Shown here: positions 1 through 6,168 of the stretch, piece by piece
How positions within the stretch are numbered: position 1 is the stretch's first letter
Layout of the letters: each line of letters starts with the position of its first letter
Assembly (NCBI GenBank): GCA_900555125.1
Contig: USKH01000029.1
Span: 1-10,028, forward strand
Direction: 5' to 3'
DNA from: an uncultured Clostridium sp.
Lineage (GTDB): Bacteria; Bacillota; Clostridia; Christensenellales; Pumilibacteraceae
DNA: 10,028 bases
The notes under the pieces: model-generated
Told to the model about the DNA's origin: nothing
Seen by the model: only the letters and a program-made list of their open reading frames with translations
Databases searched by the model: none
Position numbers and translations under genes: made by a program

Positions 1-1
1 C

Positions 2-751
2 GTCTGTATGAATCCCCTTGAAAAGGGCTTCACCGTTATCGTGCTGAGCGACATCACCGCGATGAAACAGGGCGAAAAGATGAGAAGCGAGTTTTTCGCA
101 AACGCCTCGCACGAACTGAAAACGCCTGTCACCGCCATAATGGGTCTTAGCGAGCTGTTGTTGCAAAAAGACGATCTCGGCGAATCCGTGCGAAAAAAAA
201 TCGCCACCGTTTATTCGGAAAGCGTGCGCATGAGCGAGCTTATCGCCGATATGCTGCGTTTAAGCGACGTAGAGCGCGGCGATAAACCGCAAATAAGCGC
301 CGCCGTAGATTTACGTAAAATCGCCGACGACGTCGTTTCGGTTTTAAGCGTGAAAGCCGAACAAAAACACGTCAGTCTCTTTGCCGAAGGCACTGCGTTT
401 GCCAAAATCGACAAAACGGACGCACGCGAACTTATCGAAAATCTCGCAAGCAACGCGATAAATTACAATAAAGAGAACGGCGAGGCGAAAATAATGCTGT
501 CCGAAGAGGACGGAAAAGCCGCCATTGCCGTTTCCGATACCGGCATAGGCATCGAGCAGCAACACATTCCCCACCTTTGCGAACGCTTCTACCGAGTGGA
601 TAAATCGCGCTCGCGCGGGTCGGGCGGAACCGGGCTGGGGCTTGCCATAGTCAAGCATATTTGCATGCGCTACGGCGCAACGCTGGAAATAGAAAGCACT
701 TTCGGACAGGAAACCACCGTCACCGTAACCTTTCCGTCCGAAAACAAATAG
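2..751 (+). CDS. PhoR-like sensor histidine kinase, C-terminal part (5' end outside window)
   Basis: This is the kinase core of a two-component sensor that autophosphorylates on histidine and passes phosphate to a response regulator. The frame is open to the left edge, so the first ATG at 8 is probably internal and the sensor and membrane part lies outside the window. Counting from that ATG, a PAS-end-like segment (VIVLSDIT, about 10-17) leads into the HisKA helix with the H-box ASHELKTP (phospho-acceptor H35). The ATPase domain follows, with the N-box ENLASNAINYN, the G1 box DTGIGI, the F-box FYRVDKS and the G2 box GGTGLGLAIV. The series FFANASHELKTPVTAI and the closing FGQETTVTVTFP are typical of the PhoR/VicK group. 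It ends with TAG and is followed by a terminator, so it is probably the last gene of its operon. The kinase assignment is firm; the PhoR identity and the phosphate signal are family-level inference. Confidence 0.93.
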   Translation, partial: VCMNPLEKGFTVIVLSDITAMKQGEKMRSEFFANASHELKTPVTAIMGLSELLLQKDDLGESVRKKIATVYSESVRMSELIADMLRLSDVERGDKPQISAAVDLRKIADDVVSVLSVKAEQKHVSLFAEGTAFAKIDKTDARELIENLASNAINYNKENGEAKIMLSEEDGKAAIAVSDTGIGIEQQHIPHLCERFYRVDKSRSRGSGGTGLGLAIVKHICMRYGATLEIESTFGQETTVTVTFPSENK

Positions 752-772
752 TTTTTAGCGGAAAAATAAATT

Positions 773-815
773 AAGGTTGGATTTTTGTGTTTTTCACACG
801 AATTCGACCTTTTTA
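773..815 (+). terminator. Intrinsic terminator after the histidine kinase
   Basis: An 11-bp stem pairs 773-783 (AAGGTTGGATT) with 801-811 (AATTCGACCTT), with two G-T wobbles. An inner GTGT/ACAC stem (787-790 with 796-799) closes a short loop. A run of T follows (810-814). It lies 21 bases after the kinase stop codon. Confidence 0.72.
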
Positions 816-898
816 ATTAAACCGATTTAAAACGCACATGTTATTTTTGCGAGCGAACTCGTTTTATTCCTACCGCTCGCCCGCTTCTTCGCACCAAC

Positions 899-1040
899 CC
901 GTAGGGGAGACCTGTGGTCTCCCGCATCATAGTGCAACGGTATTGTTCGGCGGGAGCAAGCCCCCGCCCTACGGAACAAGGCTATTTATTCAGAGAAAAA
1001 GAATCATTCCGATTGTAGGGGAGACCTATGGTCTCCCGTT
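899..1040. repeat. Cluster of three GTAGGG-type palindromic repeat units
   Basis: Three short units sit between the kinase and the lipoprotein gene. Unit A (900-925) has GTAGGGG followed by the stem GGGAGACC (905-912), loop TGT and GGTCTCCC (916-923). Unit C (1014-1038) is the same stem with loop TAT (1019-1026 with 1030-1037). Unit B (949-974) is a different stem, GGCGGG (949-954) with CCCGCC (963-968), and ends in CCCTACGG, so it is the same design in the opposite orientation. A related unit lies at 8069-8093. These look like small REP-like non-coding palindromes. The rest of the 404-base gap 752-1155 holds only the two terminators; I see no gene in it. Confidence 0.75.
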
Positions 1041-1078
1041 CTCTCCACTCAACTCTTTATTCTCCCAATCCCACATAA

Positions 1079-1118
1079 AAAAAAGATCCCGCGGGGAAAA
1101 CCCTAAAGGACCTTTTTT
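1079..1118 (-). terminator. Intrinsic terminator of the lipoprotein operon, symmetric enough to act on both strands
   Basis: The outer stem pairs 1079-1089 (AAAAAAGATCC) with 1108-1118 (GGACCTTTTTT), with one wobble. A nested hairpin GGG-AAAA-CCC lies at 1094-1103. Read leftwards, the stem ends in a run of T (complement of A 1077-1084) about 40 bases after the lipoprotein stop. Read rightwards, it ends in T 1113-1118, so it may also block transcripts from the kinase side. Confidence 0.7.
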
Positions 1119-1155
1119 CTTTATACCGTTATTGAATTATACGATATTTTTTCTG

Positions 1156-4077
1156 CTATTTTGAAGAAATACCGATGATATTCGCGGCGGGCATGATATC
1201 TCCGTCGCCGGCAGCGAGCAACTGCTGTTCGGTGAATTTGGTGTACAGAATTTCCCCTGCGCCGTTGCGGTTTCTGTCCCAAACGACGTAAATGTCGCCG
1301 TTATCGGCAACCGCGATATCGGGATAGGAAACGCCGATGCGGTTATCAACAATGAGCCGATGCGTGAATGTCACGCCGCCGTCGGAGGAAAGCGACACGC
1401 ACAATTTTTCGCGGTTTAACGTGTTGTAGTGATGAATGTACAGAACGTTGCCGCTATCAAGCGTGCGCGCGTTTATTCTCGACGACGGACCTGAAAGTTT
1501 CCACTCGCTTGCCTCTGTCCAGGTTGCGCCCGCGTCGTACGAATAGCTAACCGCCACGTTGTAGTTAGTGGCGCATCTGTTCCACATGATAAGAGCGTCT
1601 TTGCCCTGTTCGTCCTTTCCTTCGGCAAGCGCGGTTTCGTTGGCGAAAGTCGCGCTGTACACGGCGGCTTTGCCCTTGTAATTCCAGGTTTTGCCATTGT
1701 CGAGCGACGAATATACCTTTGTGAAGCCTATGTCGTTGAAGTCGTGAGCGGTATATAACCACTCTCCCGATTTAAGCTTGGTTGGCTTGTTCATTTTAAG
1801 TCCGTGACCTATGCGCACGGGCTGCTCTATACGAAGTTCGGAAAGCGCGGCGGTCGGGTTGGTCACTTTTGCATACCATATGCTTATCTCGTCGTTTACA
1901 TAGTTGGTCTGATTCCACATAAGCCATATATTGCCCTCGCCGTCGTTGAACAAACTCGGGTCGAACACGCGCGAATCGGTTATATCGGCAGCGAAGTCCA
2001 CTGTAACCGCCTCGGTCCAGGTTACTCCGTCATCCGAGAACGCATACACGGCGAAGTTACCCGCACGCGGCTCCTTATCCTTGCCGGTAAACCATGTTGC
2101 CCACAGACGGGTTTTGCCGTTTACCGTAACAGTTTCTATGCCGGGAATACCCTGCCACTGACGGGTTGCGGGATCGTACTTGGTTTTAAGTTCGCCCGAA
2201 GACAGAATGTTGACTTCCGCCGCGACGTCCATCCAGTTTTTGCCGTCGAATTTACCGTTCGAGCGGAACAAAACGATGTTCCACTTTGTCACCGAGTATT
2301 TTTCGCCGGCTTCGCACCACTTGACGTAGTAGTACATGGGCTCGGCGGTGACGCTTGCGTTTTTAACTAAGTTGGGCAGTTTTTCGCCGACGCGCGTAAA
2401 GCCGTCCGTTTCGAGCGCCGAACGAGTCGTGTCGTAGCCGATTGCAGGAACGGCGACGATGACGTAGCCCTTTTCGGTCACTTCGAATTCGGTGGGCTTT
2501 TCGGTCATTTCTTTATAGAGGAAAGCAAGTCCTTCGAGGTCGACAGGCATGGTGCCTGCGTCGACGTAGTACACTCTGTTACTGAACGTGAACGCGCCCG
2601 AACCGAATCTCTGTACCGAACCGTTGCCCTTCACCGTCGCAAGATTGTCCATGAGCGATTTTCCGTCGCCAAGAGAGGATTTTTCAAACATTTCGGTAAG
2701 CGTGGGAACGCTAAACGAGTTTTTTACGGGCTTGCCGTCGGCGAGAATAAGCGTCGCGCGGCTTGCTCGTACCCAATACGCTCCTCTTTTCGAGTAGTAA
2801 CGGAATGCGCTTGCCTCAGCCGAATATGCGCCGTTTACGGCATGAGAATTTCTTGCCGCCGCGTCAATGGTCATATTGCCGATGAGAGTCGCCTTATTTT
2901 CACCCCAAAGCGAATAATCGAGAAGAATTTCATACGTCATGCCGGAGTACCCGTCGGCAGCCACGGTCTTTTCGCTTCTCCGCTCCCAAACTTTGCCGTT
3001 TTTAACGAGCGTTGCGTATTCGTCCGAGCCGACCGCATTGCCGCCGGTTGCGCGCTTTATGAAAGTCTGATTTTTCCACAACCCCGCAAGAATGCGGAGC
3101 GAATTGCCGGTAGAATAGTTTGCGTCGATGGTCTTTTTGTGTATTACGAATTCAACGTTATCCGATTCGCCGCAATTACCGAACGACGCAGGGTCGTTGT
3201 CTACGACGTCCACGGCAACGCGAACGCCGGTTTCCTCATACGTTACGTAATAGTAATATTCCGCCGTGTTGTAGCCGTTGGGCGCAACGAAATCCATATG
3301 GTTTTCGCTTCTGGGAATATAGCCGCTTTTTGTTTTAATTGTTTCGAGCTGGATGTTTTTTGCCATGTTTACTTCCGAATTGTTTATATCTTCCGCCGAA
3401 ATTTCAAGCACTGCGTTGCCGTATCCGAATTTTTCGACCGTTATGCTTGCGCCGTCCTTAAACAGTATTATCTTAGCTTCGCCGTCGGCGTTGGTCATGT
3501 AGCGATATTCGCCCGCACAGACGATTGCGTTTGAAACGGGCAAACCGTTTTTGTCGGTTACGGTAAGCGTCAGAAGAGCCGCCCCGCTCTTTATATATAA
3601 CTCGCCCAACCTTCCGTTTATAAGATCTTCGATAAAAGTTTGTTGGTCGCCGACGTATTCGGGATACATTTCCTTAAACGCCTCGTAAGCCGACTTGCCG
3701 GTGTCTCCGGGATCGCCTTTGTCACCCTTTTCGCCTTGCGCTCCGGTGTCGCCTTTATCACCTTTCTCGCCTTGTGCGCCGGGATCTCCTTTGTCTCCCT
3801 TTTCGCCTTGCTCTCCGGGATCGCCTTTGTCTCCCTTTTCGCCCTGCGCTCCGGGGTCTCCTTTGTCGCCTTTCTCGCCTTGCGCTCCGGTGTCGCCGGA
3901 AATCGATCCGAGATCCAGACGGCTGCCGTCGTCGAGAATCAGAATAAGTCTGCCGTCTTCCATTACTGCCGATTTAATTCCGTTTCCCGCCGCTCCGTCC
4001 GCGCCTTTGCACGCTACCGAGAATATGAGCGCGAAGCACACGACAATACTTGCCGCGATTTTAAGTAATCTTTTCAT
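1156..4077 (-). CDS. Collagen-repeat lipoprotein with carbohydrate-binding-like module and sialidase-like propeller
   Basis: Predicted surface protein of 973 residues, likely to bind or process glycans. Residues 1-23 form a lipoprotein signal (charged MKRLLK, hydrophobic core, SVAC with C23; the -3 serine is slightly atypical). Residues 61-127 are collagen-like Gly-X-Y repeats. A CnaB or carboxypeptidase-regulatory-like beta domain follows at about 165-245 (LTLTVTDKNGLPVSNA). A CBM9-like module lies at about 250-450 (SDNVEFVIHKK), then a beta-rich stretch I cannot assign. From about 635 to the end is a BNR/Asp-box propeller with GIPG where true sialidases have RIP, and boxes FSDDGVTW, SLDNGKTW, SYDAGATW and SSDGGVTF. 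The start at 4077 has AAGGAGA 5 bases upstream and gives the signal peptide at once; the frame stays open to 4221, but that stretch overlaps the upstream gene and lacks a site. It lies 38 bases after the AraC gene, so the two are probably cotranscribed. Substrate and catalytic activity are unknown. Confidence 0.87.
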   Translation of the reverse strand: MKRLLKIAASIVVCFALIFSVACKGADGAAGNGIKSAVMEDGRLILILDDGSRLDLGSISGDTGAQGEKGDKGDPGAQGEKGDKGDPGEQGEKGDKGDPGAQGEKGDKGDTGAQGEKGDKGDPGDTGKSAYEAFKEMYPEYVGDQQTFIEDLINGRLGELYIKSGAALLTLTVTDKNGLPVSNAIVCAGEYRYMTNADGEAKIILFKDGASITVEKFGYGNAVLEISAEDINNSEVNMAKNIQLETIKTKSGYIPRSENHMDFVAPNGYNTAEYYYYVTYEETGVRVAVDVVDNDPASFGNCGESDNVEFVIHKKTIDANYSTGNSLRILAGLWKNQTFIKRATGGNAVGSDEYATLVKNGKVWERRSEKTVAADGYSGMTYEILLDYSLWGENKATLIGNMTIDAAARNSHAVNGAYSAEASAFRYYSKRGAYWVRASRATLILADGKPVKNSFSVPTLTEMFEKSSLGDGKSLMDNLATVKGNGSVQRFGSGAFTFSNRVYYVDAGTMPVDLEGLAFLYKEMTEKPTEFEVTEKGYVIVAVPAIGYDTTRSALETDGFTRVGEKLPNLVKNASVTAEPMYYYVKWCEAGEKYSVTKWNIVLFRSNGKFDGKNWMDVAAEVNILSSGELKTKYDPATRQWQGIPGIETVTVNGKTRLWATWFTGKDKEPRAGNFAVYAFSDDGVTWTEAVTVDFAADITDSRVFDPSLFNDGEGNIWLMWNQTNYVNDEISIWYAKVTNPTAALSELRIEQPVRIGHGLKMNKPTKLKSGEWLYTAHDFNDIGFTKVYSSLDNGKTWNYKGKAAVYSATFANETALAEGKDEQGKDALIMWNRCATNYNVAVSYSYDAGATWTEASEWKLSGPSSRINARTLDSGNVLYIHHYNTLNREKLCVSLSSDGGVTFTHRLIVDNRIGVSYPDIAVADNGDIYVVWDRNRNGAGEILYTKFTEQQLLAAGDGDIMPAANIIGISSK
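3697..3897 (-). repeat. Five 36-bp tandem repeats coding for a collagen-like stalk
   Basis: Residues 61-127 of the lipoprotein consist of five near-identical 12-residue units, each GD(P/T)G(A/E)QGEKGDK, plus a shorter final GDPGDTG. In DNA the units are 36 bp, with mostly synonymous differences between them, so the array can change length by slippage or recombination. In the family, such Gly-X-Y runs form triple-helical, extended spacers. Here the run follows the lipid anchor and would hold the binding domains away from the membrane. Confidence 0.9.
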
Positions 4078-4115
4078 TTTTCTCTCCTTATTTATCTTTA
4101 TTTTTTTATTACGGC

Positions 4116-5810
4116 TTATTTGTCGGAATTCTTCCTCATTTGCTTGCGGTAAGATCCCGGGCTTATCCCCTCTGCTCGCCTGAACGTCTTTATAAAATAT
4201 GCGCTGTCGGAAAAACCGCATTCAAAGCCTATATCGGTTATCGTCGCATAACTGTCTTTAAGCATTTTTTTAGCCATGTAAATGCGGCGCGAAGTTATAA
4301 ACTTTATTGCCGACGTTCCGGTTTGCCTTTTAAACGCATGGCACAAATAATAACGACTTATCGCAAAATGCCTTGCTATCACGTCGAGAGTGAGTTCTTC
4401 GCCGTAATGCCCGTCTATATAGGCGATTATTTTTTCCACGAGATCGGACTCGTCCGTGACGGCATACTCGCGTTTGTTCTTTTTGAAAATGACGTTTAAT
4501 TCGTACAAAATTTCGCGTTTTTCGTCATCTTTTTCGGCTTTTTCAAACGCGTCGAGAAGCTGATCGGTTCGCTCCCGCGCTGCCGAATCTTTAATAACAT
4601 AGCACGTAACCCCGTCCGAATACAGTCTTTTCATAACGGCGTCGGCAGAAGGCAACGTCATCAGATAGTCAACGTATTCGTCGTCGGAAAAGTACTTCTT
4701 TTCGGCATACGGGTTCTTTTTACCTTCATATTTTCCGAGCTTCGATATGATTTTCTTAAATTCGCACTTACCGCTTACGTTTTTGCCGGCAAGAGCGTCC
4801 GCCTCGGTAAAGCGTGCGTACAATATTTCGCGGGCGCACTTTTCGGTTGCTTCCAGCGTGCGCGGATTGCCGCGTTCGCAGTCGTAAGTTATGTAAATGC
4901 AGCCGTCCGATTCCACGCCGTCGGGATAGGACACCTGATCGCGCTTGTCGAGAAGCAGTCCGCCTTTCCAGGTTTTGCATTCGTCGGTCGAAATAAAAGC
5001 CGTCATTTTTTCGCGACGCTTCGAGTCGTTGGTAACCAGCAGGTAATTCCCGCTTTCAAGCTTGCGTATGAAAAAGCGAGAGTTGGGCGAAAGTATACCG
5101 GTGTCCTTGCCTTCCGACCAGGTAAAACCACCGTCAAACGAAAAACTTACTCCTATTCCGTAATAAGTGCGCACAAACATGGCAAGCCTGCCGTCTTTAA
5201 GCTCGACAATCATATGCTCGTCGAAGCAGCGTTCGGGCATATCCACTCCGCCCAGGCGGGTAAACGTTTTGCCCTCGTCCACCGTGCGGACGACAAAAGC
5301 AAGGCGCGGAACTTTAATTTTCTGTGCGTCGTAAGGCGATATTACGCTTTCTTTCCACACCGCAATCGGGAACAGCCATTCGCCCGACGACAAAACCGTG
5401 GGCTTGTTGAGAAGAACTCCGGTGCCTATTCTGCGCTCCTCGCCGAACACAAGCTTGTCGGCGTCGGGATTGTCGCAAATCGCCGCATATACGATGAGAT
5501 CGGGCATAACCGACCAGATAAGCCACAACCTACCCAGCGGATCTATCCAGACGTTGGGATCGTAACAACGCCTGGACTTGCCCGCATAAGTAACCGCCAC
5601 GGGGTCGCGCCAGTTTTCGCCGTCGTCGCTGACCGCCAGCGTGCAGTAGTTGCCGTTCATTTCGCCCGTTTCGCCCGTGTAGAACACCGAAAAACAGCGT
5701 CCTTTTTTAGTCCGCTCAAACGACGGAATTCCCTGCCATACTCGCCCGCTCGGCAAGTATTCTTTCAGTTTATCCTCATCGGTGATTATCATTTTTCCTA
5801 TCTTGTTCAT
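4116..5810 (-). CDS. AraC-family regulator with N-terminal sialidase-like beta-propeller
   Basis: Predicted cytosolic regulator of 564 residues, with no signal peptide or membrane segment. Residues about 20-345 form a BNR/sialidase-like propeller. It has WQGIPS (25-30, where sialidases carry RIP), SRRCYDP (79-85) and Asp-box-like motifs VSDDGENW (60-67), TVDEGKTF (176-183), SFDGGFTW (224-231) and STDECKTW (274-281), then VSYPDG and EILYARFTEADALAG. A charged helical linker spans about 355-450. Residues 455-560 are a two-helix-turn-helix AraC domain: LTLDVIARHFAISRYYLCHAF, then the signature ITDIGFECGFSDSAYF ending ISPGSYRK. AraC regulators normally carry a cupin-type or no sensor domain, so this fusion is unusual. 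The start at 5810 has AAGGAA and GGAG just upstream. It is divergent from the GH36-like gene and upstream of the lipoprotein gene, which suggests that it controls both. That it senses a sugar is inference. Confidence 0.9.
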   Translation of the reverse strand: MNKIGKMIITDEDKLKEYLPSGRVWQGIPSFERTKKGRCFSVFYTGETGEMNGNYCTLAVSDDGENWRDPVAVTYAGKSRRCYDPNVWIDPLGRLWLIWSVMPDLIVYAAICDNPDADKLVFGEERRIGTGVLLNKPTVLSSGEWLFPIAVWKESVISPYDAQKIKVPRLAFVVRTVDEGKTFTRLGGVDMPERCFDEHMIVELKDGRLAMFVRTYYGIGVSFSFDGGFTWSEGKDTGILSPNSRFFIRKLESGNYLLVTNDSKRREKMTAFISTDECKTWKGGLLLDKRDQVSYPDGVESDGCIYITYDCERGNPRTLEATEKCAREILYARFTEADALAGKNVSGKCEFKKIISKLGKYEGKKNPYAEKKYFSDDEYVDYLMTLPSADAVMKRLYSDGVTCYVIKDSAARERTDQLLDAFEKAEKDDEKREILYELNVIFKKNKREYAVTDESDLVEKIIAYIDGHYGEELTLDVIARHFAISRYYLCHAFKRQTGTSAIKFITSRRIYMAKKMLKDSYATITDIGFECGFSDSAYFIKTFRRAEGISPGSYRKQMRKNSDK

Positions 5811-5838
5811 CGTTCCTTCTCCGTCGAAGTTTTTTTAC

Positions 5839-5847
5839 ATTATAGCA
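5839..5847 (-). promoter_or_regulatory. Extended -10 promoter of the AraC-lipoprotein operon
   Basis: Read leftwards, the sequence is TGCTATAAT, a perfect extended -10 element with its TATAAT at 5844-5839. It lies about 28 bases before the AraC start codon, leaving a leader of roughly 22 bases that holds the ribosome site. No good -35 is present (TAGCAC at the 17-base spacing), as is usual for extended -10 promoters. Confidence 0.6.
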
Positions 5848-5862
5848 TTCTTTTTTTCGCCG

Positions 5863-5871
5863 TGCTATAAT
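5863..5871 (+). promoter_or_regulatory. Extended -10 promoter facing the GH36-like gene
   Basis: The sequence TGCTATAAT is the exact mirror of the leftward element at 5839-5847, 15 bases away. A transcript from here would start near 5878 and carry a leader of about 290 bases before the ATG at 6169. The -35 position is poor, and a closer promoter exists at 6103, so use of this one is uncertain. Confidence 0.4.
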
Positions 5872-5978
5872 TTTCTTGTCCGTTTTTGCTCCGATCGGTG
5901 TTTTTTGTTTTTCAAATAATGTTTTTATATATCCGTAAACCCCCGTCATATACTTAAATACCGTCTCTTTAATGCTTC

Positions 5979-6024
5979 TCTCTCCGAAAGAGGGACATTT
6001 CTTGCCGCAACGGAGAGATTTTTT
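5979..6024 (+). terminator. Terminator-like hairpin in the leader of the GH36-like gene (possible attenuator)
   Basis: TCTCTCCG (5979-5986) pairs perfectly with CGGAGAGA (6011-6018), and six T follow (6019-6024). The loop is 24 bases, long for a simple terminator. CTCTTT (5965-5970) could pair with AAAGAG (5987-5992); that would cross the main stem, so the two are likely to be alternatives. No gene ends nearby on this strand, so it would act inside the leader of a transcript starting near 5878. Confidence 0.4.
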
Positions 6025-6102
6025 CGGGAGACTAATCGGGCTGCGCCCAGCTTAAACGTGCAAAAACTTCACGATTAAAAGACAAAACGTCCTTTTACTA
6101 TA

Positions 6103-6131
6103 TTGACAACGACAAAAAAACGTGTTAAATT
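6103..6131 (+). promoter_or_regulatory. Proximal promoter of the GH36-like gene
   Basis: A perfect -35 TTGACA (6103-6108), a 17-base spacer and TAAATT (6126-6131, four of six matches to TATAAT) predict a start near 6138, giving a leader of about 30 bases. The ribosome site GAGGAA (6158-6163) lies 5 bases before the ATG at 6169. This element is downstream of the terminator-like hairpin, so it would bypass it. Confidence 0.5.
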
Positions 6132-6168
6132 TATCGGTAGTCAATATATTTCGGGACGAGGAATTACG

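Noticed and set aside
900..1038. Possible small CRISPR array
   Set aside because: Only three units, one inverted and different, with unequal spacing of about 49 and 65 bases and perfect internal palindromes; this fits REP-like repeats.
838..1164. Rightward 108-residue open frame in the kinase-lipoprotein gap
   Set aside because: It runs through the palindromic repeats and the terminator, has no ribosome site and has no protein-like features.
2842..3534. Rightward 230-residue frame inside the lipoprotein gene
   Set aside because: The minus-strand frame has recognisable domains; this one is its complement, with no ribosome site or motif.
4078..4221. Longer N-terminus for the lipoprotein (start at 4221)
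   Set aside because: It would overlap the end of the AraC gene and bury the signal peptide; the ATG at 4077 has a strong ribosome site.
5891..5898. CCGATCGG palindrome as a regulator operator
   Set aside because: An 8-base palindrome without a second copy; AraC proteins usually bind direct repeats, so it cannot be assigned.
5919..5957. Twelve-codon leader peptide (ATG TTT ... TAA) before the attenuator-like hairpin
   Set aside because: No ribosome site and no run of one regulatory codon; its presence is easily due to chance.
6103..6168. TTG start at 6103 for the hydrolase
   Set aside because: The TTG is part of a TTGACA -35 box, and the ATG at 6169 has GAGGAA at the right distance.
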